From positions 12,579,332 through 12,643,331 of the forward strand of contig CM055870.1 of the NCBI GenBank assembly GCA_029582165.1: a stretch of DNA of 64,000 nt, in the 5' to 3' direction. This stretch comes from Portulaca oleracea. Taxonomy: Eukaryota; Streptophyta; Magnoliopsida; Caryophyllales; Portulacaceae. Both the position numbers and the translations under genes were made by a program. The stretch's first letter is position 1, and each line of letters begins with the position of its first letter. The notes under the pieces were generated by a model. The model saw only the letters and a list, made by a program, of their open reading frames with translations, was not told where the DNA came from and did not search any database. Of this stretch, positions 34,356 to 46,922 are shown piece after piece.

Positions 34356-35439
34356 TGTAACGACCCGCCCTAAACCCGATTAATTAAAACCTTAATTACA
34401 GTAATTAGCTCAGATTACGCTAATAAAATTTTTCTACTTTTACTTTACGATTATTGTTATTATTTATTTTTATGCGTGACAGGTCTCGAGCAAGGTGATG
34501 GCTAAATGGGTTGATTTTATGTCATCTCGGAATTTAGGTTAAAAGTGTTATTGTGAGTCTATGAGTATTTTTACGATGAGTGATATATTTCCTTTTATCA
34601 TTCTCAATTTTATGCTTTTAACCGAGGAAGGGTATATTATTTTTATTTCCGCTTCAATTACGATTTATATTATCCCATCTTCCCATTATATTTTATCGCT
34701 CAATTGATTTTATTAGTGTCATCCTACCAATTTATTTTATTTGATTTTAAGTTTTACTAATTGATATTGTCTAATTTCAACTCAAATTACTTTATTTAAC
34801 TTTGTATCAATTTATTTTACCCAAGTTATTACCAAGTAATCTTAGCTAGTTTATTATCAATTATTTTACTTAAACTAATTTTATTTGTATTAGTTAATTA
34901 CTCTTTTAATTGTTATTAAAAAGGGAAGGGGTTTTTACATCTATATATTAGAAGAAGGGCCTTAGTGCTTCATTTTAATCCAACACATTTCACCAAACTC
35001 TTTCTCCCTTTCCTTGTGTGTTTGGCCGAGAACCCCAACCCCCTTTCTCTGCAAGGCTTCCGCCACAACTCCGCGACGGCGTGTTCTCCGGCGACCCCGA
35101 GCCCCCTCTCTCACCTCCTCTCTTGTTTTCTCACTCAATTTCTCATTCAAGTGGTATAATATTCAAACCCTAACTCAAGCTTTTATTCTCCTAATCTGAT
35201 TTTCATGTTTAAATTATGTATCTTTGATGTTTTTCATCTCTTTTAAGGTTCTTAAGTATGAATTTATATTGTGGTTAAACTAGGGTTTGAATTTGAGTTT
35301 GATACATGTGAATTTGAGTTGTTTTTGGGTGTTTGATATTGTATTCTTGTTGAATGTTGGAAATAGCTTGTTGCATGTGAGTTCTTTGGTCATGATTAAG
35401 CAAGTCTAAGTGTTTAATTTCTGGAAAAATACATGGATG
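34356..35439 (+). repeat. LARD LTR, 5' portion interrupted by the Tat element
   Basis: Begins TGTAACGACCCGCCC; a TATA box (CTATATATTA, 34941-34950) precedes a C-rich leader (34980-35150). It ends at ACATGGATG, after which the intact LTR at 57098 continues TTAGTTAATTTG. So the Tat element entered at this point, 1,084 bp into the LTR. Confidence 0.88.
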
Positions 35440-36605
35440 TGTAGACGCTGAATTTTGTATCAGTATTTTAGTACTAGTTTTAGAAAATAAGCTAACCGAT
35501 TAATTTAGTAGCATGCAAGCCCTCACCCACCTAAACCCGGAAGAAACAAAAGCCCAATACCAGTGGGAACCCGTCTGGGTTGTTGGCCGGAGCTCAGCTC
35601 TAACCCAGCAGGAACCCGTCTGGGTTTAATGGGTCGGAGCTTAGCTCCACCCACAAGAACCCGTCTGGGTTTTTGGGCTCAAGGCCTGTCGTCTCTCACA
35701 AGAAACCCGCCTGGGTTGTTTTCTTGGCGCCGCGGCTAACCTAGCAAAAAAAAAAAACATAACCCTAAACCTAATTTCCCCCCCATAAATACCCATCATC
35801 CATCACCCACAAAAAATACCCGAGAATATACTAGGAGTATTGACACTAGTGTATTCTCTCTCTTCTCTCTCCTTTGCATGCTACCTCATTAAAGGTTAGC
35901 GTGATTCTTGTATTAATGTGTATAATGTAATTTTACTTTCTTTTGTATCTTTTCTTTCGTTTCTTTGCATGACATTAATGATAAACTCGTGAAATTTATT
36001 CAGTTCCTCCCTCTTTTTCAATCTTTCGCTTTAATTTAATTCTAGTAGAGTCTATTCGTTTGAATAGGCGGGTTTGACGATTTTGATTGTCAAATTCGTA
36101 ACCTTACCCCCGAATCCGTCTTTGGGTTCAGAGGCGGAGTCTATTTCTTTAACGGTTCGTTGTTTTATCCTAAAATTCAACCGCGACTCTAACTTTTTCT
36201 CTCAAAACCCTTTTTTTAACCCTTGACAAGGAACCCAGACGTTCCTTGTTTTCACCGAATCAAAGACATGAACCTGCACGGTTCCCCGTCTGCTTTTTTC
36301 GGTTTTGAAAGAACCCAGCCGGGTTCTGGTTCCTTTTTCTTTTTTTTTCTCTCGGTTTTGTCTGTTGGAACCTAGACGGGTTCCTGGTGTTTTTTCTTCT
36401 TTTTTTCTTTTCTTTCTCTTTTCGTGCTTTTTCAAGAAAGTCGAGTTTCGGGGTTAAATCAATTTGTCAATTAAAAGTGTCCTTAAAAGTTCAACCTTAA
36501 TTAAGGATAAGCAATCCTAGTCGTCCCCCAATCTAAAAAAAAGAGAACATCCTCTCTTTTAAGTAGCGCCGCGAAGAGGTCCGTCGGATTTTTTCGGGGT
36601 CTACA
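35440..36605 (+). repeat. Tat element 5' LTR
   Basis: 1,166 bp, beginning TGTAGACGCTG and ending GGGGTCTACA (7-bp perfect inverted ends TGTAGAC/GTCTACA). A TATA-like CATAAATA lies at 35784-35791. The LTR contains the AACCCGTCTGGGTT motif in one orientation before the promoter (35568, 35613, 35658) and the opposite orientation after it (36232, 36271 and others). Confidence 0.92.
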
Positions 36606-36608
36606 GAT

Positions 36609-36626
36609 TGGCGACTCCACTGGGGA
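36609..36626 (+). other. Tat element primer binding site
   Basis: TGGCGACTCCACTGGGGA begins 4 bases after the LTR end. It has the form used by Tat/Ogre elements, usually assigned to tRNA-Arg. Confidence 0.8.
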
Positions 36627-37580
36627 CTTAAACTTAAAAAGAGGGTAAAACTTGAAAGAATTAAATTTTAGTGTTTTTGTAAAAGAGGAGGAATTAATTT
36701 ATTTCACATTTTTATCATTGTTTTAGGCATGTTGCATACTAGGCTACTCTTGGGCCTTTATGGCTGGGGAGCACAAAAGCGTTGGTTTAGGTTTTAAAAC
36801 TAGGAATCAATCCCGAGAGCGGGAGGTCACTACTTGTGGGATGCACTTACATCGCCAATCATTTGATCTCTCCTCTCCCCGTGTTACACTCTAAAGGTTT
36901 CCTTGAAACCCAAAGAGCAACACCCCATACATTCTTCCTTGAATTCCATACAAGGAAAATGCACCGGGGCGAGAACATGTGGTACCCTATTCATCTCCCT
37001 AAACCTAGAAAAAACCTGAATCTAAAGCCATGGTTAGGCTCATCCCGCATTTGTATGTTATGTGATTTAATCTTGTAAAAGTTTAGTCCAAGCGTCTAGC
37101 CCAAACATGAGTAGGACGTCATTCTAGCCCGCGTAGGATCAAAAGAGAGATGGACTGGTAACCCAGACGGGTTTTATAAACCCAGACGGGTTTGCTGTGC
37201 CTGGCCTAGTTGGACTCACTGCGGAATCCTGTCGGTGCTTATTTGAAAGGGAGGAATTACAGTCCGAACCCAGACGGGTTTTGGGCCTGTTTTTCTTCTC
37301 CTTCCACTTCGGGCCAAACTGTTCGATACTGCAGTCAGCCCAATCTACTTATTATTGATCCTATTCGGCCCTTTACGACGCTCCTTGAGTCAATGTCAGT
37401 CCTGTCAGTCATCATGCTAGGTCCATATAGAGTTAGGACATGCACTCCCATAAAAGTGGGTGAGTCACCCTTGTGTCAGCATATAGGCGTCGTGTCCATG
37501 TCCTAGGTTCATATAGGTCCGCTAAGTCATGCATGCATCGGGCGGGTGGCGTAAAAGTTCTTTCGAGCACTAATCAGTTT
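36627..37580 (+). other. Tat element leader before gag
   Basis: Untranslated leader without a recognisable frame. It carries three exact AACCCAGACGGGTT motifs (37160-37173, 37179-37192, 37267-37280), two of them 19 bp apart. Confidence 0.6.
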
Positions 37581-39654
37581 CCATGCAGGCAAGATAACAG
37601 ACCATCTCCGAGCCCGCATCCGTGACCCACAAACCGGCAGACTTATTCGCAATCCCAATTACATCGTTTACCAATCCATGAATCCACCATGTCGTGATCC
37701 TCGCCAACAACCTTTTTGGGAGAGTTCGGTGACAAGCACTGACGACCGCATTTACGAGCGGGTACAGGAAGCAATTGCCATTTGCATGGCAGATTAGGAG
37801 GACAGAACCAATGAGAAACTGGAAAAGAAGTTCAATGAAAATCAACAAACCATGAATGGCGTGCTGGAAGCCATTAAACAGATCAACAAAAATCTCGGCA
37901 TCGGACTTGAGGAAGAAGAGAACTATTATGACACCGAATCTGAGGCCGAGGCAGATGATGGGGTTGGAGAAGGTCACCCCAAATCCAAAAATGGAGGCCC
38001 AAAACCTAAGTCATTTGGTGAGGTCAGTCCAAATCAGATCTTGAATAACTCCGAACTTCGAGGACCCTTACGCCAAGAAACTTGAGGAGAAAGTTGATAT
38101 GCTCACCGTAAGGATGATGAAAGTCGATCCGACCTTCACCGACTTCGTATGGATTTTGCCATCCCCAAGCATTGTGTATCGAGAATAAGGGACAAGGTTG
38201 AGGTGCCAAACATGAAATTTAGACCCTCTGAAAATCCATCGCATCACTTGGAGGAATTCCTGAGGCTGGCTCCCCTCCATAAGGTAGATGAAGGTCTCTA
38301 CACCACAGTCTTCCCTTCCACTCTAGAAGGTAAGGCCAAGGTATGGTACCAAAATCTACCCCAGCAAGTTAAGACCAACGCAGATGAGTTATTCAAAGCC
38401 TTCATAAGCCATTTCAGTCGCCTGCAGCAAAAGGAGGTCACTGTGGATGATTTAACTTCCATGAAACAAAAGGAGGATGAATCGTTCCTCTCTTATTACG
38501 AGCGATGGCATTCCATGCTATCTGAAATCGACGAGTCTGTCCCCTTTAGGATGCAACTAAGCACTTTCAGGCAAGGTATTCATCCCCGCATCACACGGCA
38601 TTTTGGCTTCCAATCTATCAAAGACTTTGAGACCTTAAAGGACTTGTGTGTTCAAATTAAAGCTGCTAACAATGAGAAAAGCACACAACATTCTGGTTGG
38701 AAGGGATCTAGCTCCAACAGGATGGCCACTAGCGCGCCTAGCCCCCCTCAGAAAACTGTTGAGACTAATTCCATCCAACGAAGGTCACTCACTCCGAGGT
38801 ACGACTCTTACCACCCGCTGGATATGTCTTATGCCAGGGCGTTGGAAAGGCTGGTGAAAAAGGGTATCATCCAATTGCCCCTGCCAACCCCTGAACCTGA
38901 AGTTAAGCCTCCGATGTGGGATGGGAACAAATACTGCAATTTCCATCGCAGTCGAGGTCACGACACCGAAGCATGTTGGTCTTTGAAAAATAAGATCGAA
39001 GGGCTAATCCGGGACGGTGTTATTCCTCCACCAAACCCGTCTCGAAAACCCAACAACAAGGAGAACTCGTTACCCAATCACACCAATGCCGTCTTTTTGG
39101 AGGAGAACAGTTTCGATCCATCCACTCTCATCACCGAAACGGGTCAATTTGTCCCAGTTCTCCTCCCGCTTACGGAGGAACTCATCATCAACGGTATTTG
39201 GGACAGTGAAAGTGAAGAAGAAGGCGAAGAGTCCACTGACCTTGAAGCCAATAAGCATCCATTGTACGACTCTTCTGACGAAGGAGGGGATGTGGAAGAA
39301 GTAACAATTCCTCAGGCTGCAGCTCTTACTCGATCCGGCCGTTACTATAACAAGAATACTACCTTGCCAGCAGCGACCCCTAATCCCGAAACGACGGAAG
39401 CCCTTACACCTCCACCAGAAGATCCTTTCCTCACGCAGCTGAAGAAAACCAAGGCCGAAGTCACGATCTGGCAACTATTGTGCGCTTCGCAAGACCATAG
39501 GCAAATACTGCTGGATGCCTTCAATAAGCTCATGGTCCCTACCTCAGCATCACCAGAGGATATCATCTCTCACATTACCTCCGGGAAGCCTACCATCACC
39601 TTCGGGGATGAAGACTTACCCGAGGAGGGAGGTTCTCACAACAAAGCTCTTTAC
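37581..39654 (+). pseudogene. Tat element gag, broken
   Basis: The N-terminal part (HAGKITDHLRARIRDPQTG...) lacks a start codon. It meets a TAG at about 37796 where the context ICMAD-EDRTNEK suggests a lost Met codon. A coiled-coil-like segment (37800-37900) and acidic stretch follow. After a shift near 38100 the retrotransposon-Gag domain lies at 38230-38670 (EGKAKVWYQNLP, FISHFSRLQQKE, SFLSYYERWH, FRQGIHP). A CNFHRSRGHDTEACWSLK zinc-finger-like motif is at about 38937-38990. Gag would form the cytoplasmic particle. Confidence 0.88.
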
Positions 39655-40060
39655 CTCACCGCCATGTGCTCTACTCAAACCATACCACTTGTTCTCGTGG
39701 ATAATGGTTCGGCCGTCAATGTTTGTCCATGGAGAACCGCTCAAAAGTTAGGAGTTCAAAAACAACATTTGACACAAAATCTCGCTCATTACAAGATACG
39801 ATAACTCCTCGCAAGTCGCTAGGATCGATTGTGCTTCCCATCACCATGGACTACATAAGTAAGAACGTTGAATTCGCTGCTCGATATCCCGCTTCTTTCA
39901 ACACGCTTGGGAAGGCCTTGGTTACATGAGTGCAATCTTGTCGCTTCTACCTTACACCGTAAGGTGAAATTAATCATTCAAGGCCAAGTAGTCACGATCT
40001 CAAGCAAACCTCAAATATTTTTGACCCCAAGAAACCCACACTGAGATTGAACATAGCTCA
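39655..40060 (+). pseudogene. Tat element aspartic protease, broken
   Basis: The active-site region VLVDNGSAVNVCPW (about 39690-39735) has the DNGSA form typical of Tat/Ogre proteases. The sequence then shifts frame (GSIVLPITMDYISKNVEF) and stops. The conserved PASFNMLLGRPWLH-like region is reduced to PASFNTLGKALVT. Confidence 0.8.
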
Positions 40061-40094
40061 CCGACGAGGAGCCACAACTTTGAGATGATAGCGC

Positions 40095-41033
40095 TTGAGC
40101 CAGATCAAGCTCACTGACTTCGATCCCTACTCAAACCTTAATATCCGTGCTATATTGAGGAGCAAGGTCATTTTCCGGATGCCACTGGCCAAATCCCAAG
40201 AACAAGTTGGCGCCAAATTTCAAGGTGTTCAAAAACAAAGGAAGGTTCTGCCAGGCTACAAACCAACTAAGGAGGAAGTGAAATCGAAGCTAGCCATGGC
40301 TAAACAGAAAAGATTGGGCAACCCTCCGACCCTATACCAAGTCAAACCGTATCCACGCACTCTTAATGGACAATTCCTGAGAGAGGGTGATGACTTCCCT
40401 TATTACGGCTTCCCAGAACCACATTACCTAAAATCTCAGGGTATCCAAGTGGCGGGGTTAGAAATCTTCAATGATCGTGTTGCCACCACAACCGCCACGC
40501 TCATCCCGCCTAGAGGAGTCGTCCGCCTTGAATGGACCCACTACCGAGGCGGCATCTTTGGAATGCTCTTCGGGCAAGAGGCGCGCAAGGAAGAAGTCGT
40601 CGACCCGGTCATCGCTGCACTTTCCAACCCGAGCTTTGATCCAAGTCTGTTGATCGGAGAAGACGGCGGACATCGTGAGATCACATGGATCGATGATGAG
40701 GAGAACAAATTTACGCTTTCTGTAGGAGAGTCTGTAGAAGAGTCTGTAGGAGAGTCTGTCCCAAAGGTCATAGAGTCAGGTTCTAGTAGTCCTAAGTTGG
40801 TCGGGGTTAACCAAGAGTCTGTTGATGTACCCATTTCTGCATTTAATAAGATGAATATTTCTGCCTACTCGAACTGTTGTGCCAACACTGATAATAAATA
40901 TGCTGAACCTTTAAAGGACCAAAATGAATTAACAGAGGCCATGGATACATTTGAGGAAAAAATAGCAGTCATCGAAGATACCATAAGCATAAATGTAGGA
41001 ACGGAGGACAACCCCCGGGAGCTCAAATCGTAA
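40095..41033 (+). pseudogene. Linker between protease and RT of the Tat element
   Basis: A 312-codon open stretch with the usual linker features of Tat polyproteins: LAKSQEQVGAKFQGVQKQRK, LREGDDFPYYGFPEPHY, then a variable acidic, serine-rich part with a tandem VGESVEESVGES repeat. It has no known catalytic role and is fused to RT in intact elements. Confidence 0.6.
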
Positions 41034-41078
41034 GTCCTCTGCAAGGAGCAACAGGATTTCACAACACTTCTTAAGGAG

Positions 41079-41830
41079 TTTAAGGACGTGTTCGCGTGGT
41101 CGTATGAGGACATGCCAGGTATCGACAGGGATATCGCTGAACATACCCTTCCATTATATCCCGACGCTAAACCAACATGCAAAAGGCTCGTAGAATCAAG
41201 CCGATTGGTCAAAGAAGATCAAGATGAAGTAATGGAACAGTTAAAAGCCAAGTTTATACGGGCAGTGCACTACCCCGAATGGGTAGCAAACATTGTTCCC
41301 GTTTCGAAGAAAGATGGGCGAGTAAGGGTATGTGTTGACTTTCGAGATTTGAACAAGGCCACCCAAAAGATGCCTTCCTCTCACATATCGACGCCGATGG
41401 ACAATACTTGCGCCACGAGCCGTTGTCCTTCATGGATGGCTACGCAGGTATAACCAAATCAAAATGGCGTAAGAGGACATGGAAAAACATCCTTCACCAC
41501 TCCATGGGTACGATCGCTACACGTAATGCCTTTCGCCTAAAGAACGCAGGGCCACATATCAAGACCGCGAATACCCTTCTCCACGACATGATGCACAAAG
41601 AGGTAGAGGTATATGTGGATGATATGATCGTCAAGTCCAAAACCAGAGAAGAGCATCTCCCCAATCTTCGCAAGTTCTTCCTTCGATTAAGAAAATACAA
41701 CATGAGGCTCAATCCCCGAAAATGTGCATTTGGGGTTACGTCAGGCAAGCTGCTAGGTTTCGTGGTCAGTCAACGTGGATCGAGGTGGACCCATCAAAAT
41801 CAAAGCAATACAAGAGATGAAACCACCTAA
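41079..41830 (+). pseudogene. Tat element reverse transcriptase, broken
   Basis: N-terminal RT part 41088-41400 (FAWSYEDMPGID, VSKKDGRVRVCVDFRDLNKA). A frameshift leads to 41408-41830 with FMDGYAG, a corrupted LKNAGATYQ region (LKNAGPHIK), and the catalytic YVDDMIVKSK. A deletion and several shifts make it inactive. Confidence 0.9.
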
Positions 41831-42063
41831 GACGGAAAAGGAAATTCGAGGTTTCTCGGTCGCGTGCAATACATCATCGATTCATTTCCAAACTCACTAT
41901 GACTTGAACCACTATTCAAGAAACTCAAGAAAGGAGCAAAAGTGGAATGGGATGATCGGTGTCAGCGACCTTTGACAAAATTAAAGAATACTTGACCCAT
42001 TCCTCAGACTAAAGCCACGGTACGGATGAGCCTCTGCTCCTTTACCTCACGAATCAACTCGCA

Positions 42064-42420
42064 ATGGGGGCTATGTTGGCTCAACAGGTAAAAGGAAAGG
42101 AGAGCGCCATCTACTACCTCAGCAAGAAGTTCGGTGATTGTGAGAGTCGATACACCAACATTGAAAAAATGGCTCTAGCATTGGTTTGGGCAACGAAGAA
42201 GCTTCGACATTATATGTTGTCACACACGGTGCACGTGATCGCTGAGTGCAACCCGATCAAGTTCATCATGGAACAACCCACAATCAATAATCACATAGCT
42301 CGATGGGTAGTTATGTTATCAGAGTTCAGTCTAAAGTTTGTGCCTCAAAAGTCTATCAAAGGAAGGGCCATCTCGGACTTCCTGGCAGACTTTCCTTGTC
42401 AGGAACCTCCAAGCACTAAC
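42064..42420 (+). pseudogene. Tat element RNase H
   Basis: Retains YLSKKFGDCESRYTNIEKMA, ALVWATKKLRHYML and SIKGRAISDFLADFP, the order of the gypsy RNase H and its connection. The stretch before it (41830-42060) is a degraded connection with stops. Confidence 0.85.
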
Positions 42421-42462
42421 TTGGAGTTCCCAGACGAAGAAGTCTTTCATACGGACGAGATC

Positions 42463-42840
42463 ACGTGGGAAATGTATTTTGATGGTGCTTCTAACCAAAT
42501 GGGATGCGCGCAGGGTACTCTTAATATCACCCGGCGGAGCATCATCCCGCTTCGTTAAACTCGACCGACGCGACCAACAACGCGGCCGAATATGAAGCCT
42601 GCATCATCGGGTTGCAAGTAGCATTAATTATAGGAGTAAAGCACATCAGAGTGTTTGGTGATTCTAGTCTTATCATCAATCAAGCCAAGAACGCCTGGAA
42701 GGTCATAAATGAATCTTTGATGGCTTATCAACGACGGTTGTTGGACTTGGCGACGCAATTTGAGCACATTGAATTCAAGTACCTACCAAGAGATAATAAT
42801 GAGTTGGCAGACGCCTTGGCTAAACTCTCCTCCATGATTG
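42463..42840 (+). pseudogene. Second, archaeal-type RNase H (aRH) of the Tat element
   Basis: WEMYFDGASNQMG gives the first catalytic Asp. After a frameshift near 42560, YEACIIGLQVAL, IRVFGDSSLIINQ and DNNELADALAKL supply the Glu and the remaining Asp positions. A second RNase H located between the gypsy RNase H and integrase is a hallmark of Tat/Athila elements. Confidence 0.88.
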
Positions 42841-43059
42841 CTATGCCAGTAGGAATTTACGAATTTCCTATAACAATAGAGCGACGCGACCAGCCCGCCT
42901 ATGTGTACTCCGTAGAAGAGCCCGTCGTAGACTCGAATGCATGGTTCTTCGATATTCATACATACTTGACAAAAGGAGATTATCCCGCTGAGGTTGATTC
43001 TAAAGGACAAAGAGCGATCAGAATGATGGCAAAGACAACATCGCATCATTCACGATAGA

Positions 43060-44164
43060 CTTTACAAGAAGACCGCTACGGGCATTAACCTACTTTGCGT
43101 TGATACCAAGTCAGCAGAAGAATTAATGACCTCCATACATGGAGGAGAGTGTGGACCACACATGAATGGCAGAATGTTAGCAAAGAAGATTCAAAGGGCA
43201 GGCTATTTCTGGTCCACCATGGAGGTCGACTGTCTCCACTTCGTTAGGAAGTGCGCCAAGTGTCAGGAATACGCCAATTTACAAAGATCACCATCTTCCT
43301 ATCTCACTACATTGACATCCCTCGCCATTCTCACCGGGGTATAGACATAATCGGGAAGATACATCCAACGCACCTGAGGGCACGAATATGTATTGGTAGC
43401 CGCTGATTACTTTACCAAGTGGGTAGAGGTCGCCTCCCATGCTAAACTCACCTCAAGCATATAGCTAAGTTCATCCCGAACAATATCATTTGTAGATACG
43501 GTGCCACACGAGATCATCGTGATAACGGAGCCATTTCAGAAGGAGGTCAAGTCATTGGCTAAGTATAAGATCAAGCATCACAAGTCCTCGCCTACAGGCC
43601 CCAAACTAATGGAGCGGTAGAGGCGACCAACAAAACTCTCGCGGGGATCATTAAGAAAATGGCAGTAACATACAAGGATTGGCCTGATAAGCTTCCTTTC
43701 GCCTTATGGGGGTATAGAACTTCAATTCGAACAGGAACGGGAGCAAGCCCTTTTGCCTTGGTTTACGGAATGGAAGCGATTCGGTTGAGCTCGCCATACC
43801 ATCACTCCGCACTTCACGAAAGTCAACTACCGTGGTCGAATGGGCTAGGGCTAGATATGAAGAGCTGACGCTTATCGACGAAAGAAGGCTCAGGGCCTTA
43901 CACAATGTGCACTTATATCAGGCTCGTATAGCTAGGGCTTTTAACAGGAAGGTTAAGGACCGGGTTCTTCAAGAAGGAGATTTAGTGCTTCGGGAAATGA
44001 GGGCACCCATTCAAGATCCAAGGGGTAAATTTGCACCAAATTGGAAAGGGCCTTATGTCATTAAACAAATACTGCCGGGGGGAGCAGCCCGTTTAGTCAC
44101 TACAGAAGGAGAAGAATTAATACAACCCACCAACTTGGACCGGTTGAAGAAGTTTTACGCATAA
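43060..44164 (+). pseudogene. Tat element integrase, broken
   Basis: The zinc-binding HHCC part is visible at 43126-43290 (HGGECGPHMNGRMLAKK, then KCAKCQEYA). The catalytic core is fragmented (43330-43640). The C-terminal region is intact in frame at 43832-44164 (RRLRALHNVHLYQARIARAF, KFAPNWKGPYVIKQIL, LDRLKKFYA then stop), the usual Tat polyprotein end. Confidence 0.88.
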
Positions 44165-44491
44165 CGAGGTCGACTGAATCGACCAAGCAACTAGAAGGAG
44201 AATTTCTAGACACTTGGCCGCATTTAAGGCGGGTTCGGGCTTCATGGAACCTGCACGGTTTTTGGGTTACGTCAAGGAAGCTACGCCTCAAAAGACTCGG
44301 TCGCAGATCGTTTTAATTTCGCAAGATGTGCAAAAGGAAGACTCGCTTTATTGACGACTACTATTATTATTTATAAAGGAGAAATTCATTTGGTCTTTCA
44401 ATAATGTTGCAATTACTCTAGTCAGAATTCTAATAAAGGTTCACTAAAATATTATCAAAAAAAAAAAATTGGCACGCAGCCTTCAGCTGTT

Positions 44492-45790
44492 TCATCTTCT
44501 TCTTGTCACAGACTTTGGTCCAACCCCGCCTCTTTGGCCACTAGTCCCTCCTCCTGTCCTTAGGACGGATTTCTTCTTCCCATTCTCCTGAGAGGCTTTT
44601 CCTTTTTCAACAGGTGTATCAGTACTTTTCGGTGTAACCCCGGGCAGTAACGGGCCAAGCCTGTCCTTCACGTCGGTTTTAGGGCCCAATCGATCTTTCA
44701 CCGTGATCTTGGGACCCAAGCGCCGCAATACATCGCCTTAGGGCCCACCTATCCGCCGCAGCCGCCAGATTCTCGCCTAGTTTCTCGGCTCTCCTTGTTA
44801 CCACCACTACTGCTAGCCTCTTGATAACTGTGAATGATCATTTCGCATACGCGCTTTCGAGGGAGCACGAACAGTGGGCCGTTTCTCCCAATATTTCAGC
44901 CAAGATTCTACAACACTCTTCTTGAGATAAAGTGACTTCGGGGCATCATGAGTTTTGTCGGGAATACGTTGTCTCAACCCCATTTGTCTCATGCCCCGCT
45001 CTGGGATGTAGAATGTCAGGTGTGTCAAGCTTGCAATGCATACGTAGGGGTTTCTTTGATCACAAGTGATGTACTCTGGAATGTGCCAATTTTCAACCCA
45101 CCACTGCATCGCGTGATCTCTTCGTGTTTCTTTAGCGATTTGACCCATTCTACATCGATCGACGCCGATACTTCTCATACGACAGAAATTGCAAATGTTG
45201 CAGATTCCGCCTTTTCGACCAGGTTAAGGTGCTCCATTAACCAAACCTGTGCCGCAAAATAAGGTACCAAGTTATGTCGTGCAAAAAAAAAAAAAAAACA
45301 AAAAGAGCGCCAAAAAAAAAGAGAAAGAAAAGCAAAAAAAAAAAAAACAAAAAAACACACGCACGGCTTACCTGCAGAATCAGGGGGCTACCTCGGTAAT
45401 CATGCTCCGGGTCAGAGTCATCAAGACACATCAACGTTTCTCCTAGAATCACCGGTACAGGATTGTAACCACGAGCCATATCCTCTACCATGTAGATCAA
45501 ATTCGCGGGACCCGTCCTTCTACCGCCATGATAGAAACAAAATTCTCCCAAAGAGTATAATACTGTGGCTCTCACCGCACTACGGGCCCATACTAAGGTT
45601 TCGTGGCTTGGAAGTATTCCACTATGGTTTGAAAGTGCACCTTATCCCCTATTATCGCACTACCGACACCCTGTAGGGGAGGCATAACACTCTTTATAGT
45701 CTTTCCTTGCGCAAGAGTCAATGGAGGCACTACCGATGGAGCATAATGATTCGTCCCAAGGATAGAAGACCATTCTTCAGCAAAGGAACC
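44492..45790 (-). pseudogene. Antisense cargo 1: DUF7745-like plant protein with retained intron
   Basis: On minus, 45575-45372 encodes VLYSLGEFCFYHGGRRTGPANLIYMVEDMARGY... and ...ETLMCLDD...YRGSPLILQ. A canonical intron (45371-45247; CAG|GTAAGC ... CACAG|GTTTGG, 125 bp with a T-rich tract) follows, and the frame resumes VWLMEHLNLV. 45178-44813 continues (AMQWWVENWHI, ERGMRQMGLRQRIPD) after a frame lesion. 44728-44492 is a basic tail with DRLGPKTDVKDRLGP repeats. The pattern resembles the domain annotated DUF7745 in plant proteins; function unknown. It lies opposite to the element's own genes. Confidence 0.6.
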
Positions 45791-46922
45791 AATTCCCGCA
45801 TGTCAATCTAAACACATGGAATTCCTTATCCTGTAAGGTTTCAGCGACGCAGAAATCCCAATCTATCTTTACTTGCCTCAGCTAAGCAAATGATGTCACT
45901 TATACCTCCCAATTCTCTCTTTCTTCTTTAGACAAGGTACTCATCCAAGTGGCTAACTTCTTTCAAAGCCATGAGGTCGAAAGGATGATTTGTTATAATC
46001 CAAAGTGCGAGTTGGTTGTCGATTTTAGACGGCAAATAACCTGCACGGTTCAGAGGTTTTGATGGAAGATGGGTTCTTGGTGGTTTTTTCCGGCGGGAGA
46101 AAAAGCAGTGGCTTTGAGGTTTGTTGCAGAAAACTGGGATGGGTTATAGGAGGTTTTCTGGTGAAGCAGCTGTAAGGTTTGTGATGGTATGTGTTGGGGA
46201 GGCATGTATTTATAGCACAGAACCCAGACGGGTTTGCTTGTCCGAATCCAAGTAGGAAACGAGGCGTCGGTTTTCCGAGCCCAGGTAGGCAAAAGAATGT
46301 CGGTTGCCCAAGCCCACGTAGCAAGAAACCCAGACGGGTTCCTGGACCACCATTGCTCCGCTTTCGACCCGCTCCGGGTGGATTCCACTGGGCCCGAACT
46401 CGACGGGTTTTTGGGCTTCCATTGCCCCATTTCTCAATCCAGTCTTTGTGGATGGAATTCCAGTTGGGCTTAAATGTCAGACGGTTTGCTTAGTCTTTTG
46501 GATTCGATCAAGAAGCCTCTTCAGCTCTATTTTGGGTCATAATGCGGGTCCACAAGATGATTATCTGTCTTCGCCGGCCTCGAAACTGTAGTTCGAACTT
46601 ACTTGTAGCGTTTCATTCTCGTTTTTTTTATTATTTTTTTTATCTTTTTTCGTTTGGGGAAGTGGGAGTAATCCCACCATGTAGATTGCATATCGCATTG
46701 CATTATTGTGCATAAGGGTACATGAAAATAAAAGAAGTGCATTGCATAGCGTCGTCACCGCATAAGTGTTACATCAGTAGTTCGCATTAGTAAAAAAAAG
46801 AGCCAAAAAAAAAAGACAAAAAAGAGAAAAGGCAAAAAAAAATCATTGCATTGCATCGTCCTAAGTGCATACATGGCATCACATAAGTTCATTGCATAAA
46901 AGACCCTGCATGTGCATCCTTT

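Larger units (their letters stand above)
30856..35439 (+). mobile_element. LARD-like LTR retrotransposon, copy 1 (5' LTR end, internal region, part of 3' LTR)
   Basis: Holds the last about 136 bp of the 5' LTR (to 30991, ...GGGGTGTTACA), a primer binding site, a 3,364-bp internal region (30992-34355) and the first 1,084 bp of the 3' LTR (34356-35439), where the Tat element is inserted. The internal region has no gag-pol frame. The end of the internal region (GTTTCGGGGACGAAACTTC, then a purine tract and TGTAACGACCC) is the usual end of Tekay/Del-type chromoviruses. It is therefore a non-autonomous derivative of that lineage. Confidence 0.85.

Noticed and set aside
45237..45575. Minus-strand frame ending in a Phe-rich run
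   Set aside because: The Phe-rich tail is translation of the T-rich intron. With the intron removed at 45371/45247 the conserved frame continues, so the unspliced frame is not the product.
46191..46493. Overlapping plus and minus frames around 46.2-46.5 kb
   Set aside because: Several frames are open on both strands because the segment is rich in the dispersed motif and GGCCCA text. The translations are repetitive Pro/Arg-rich and belong to no recognisable domain.
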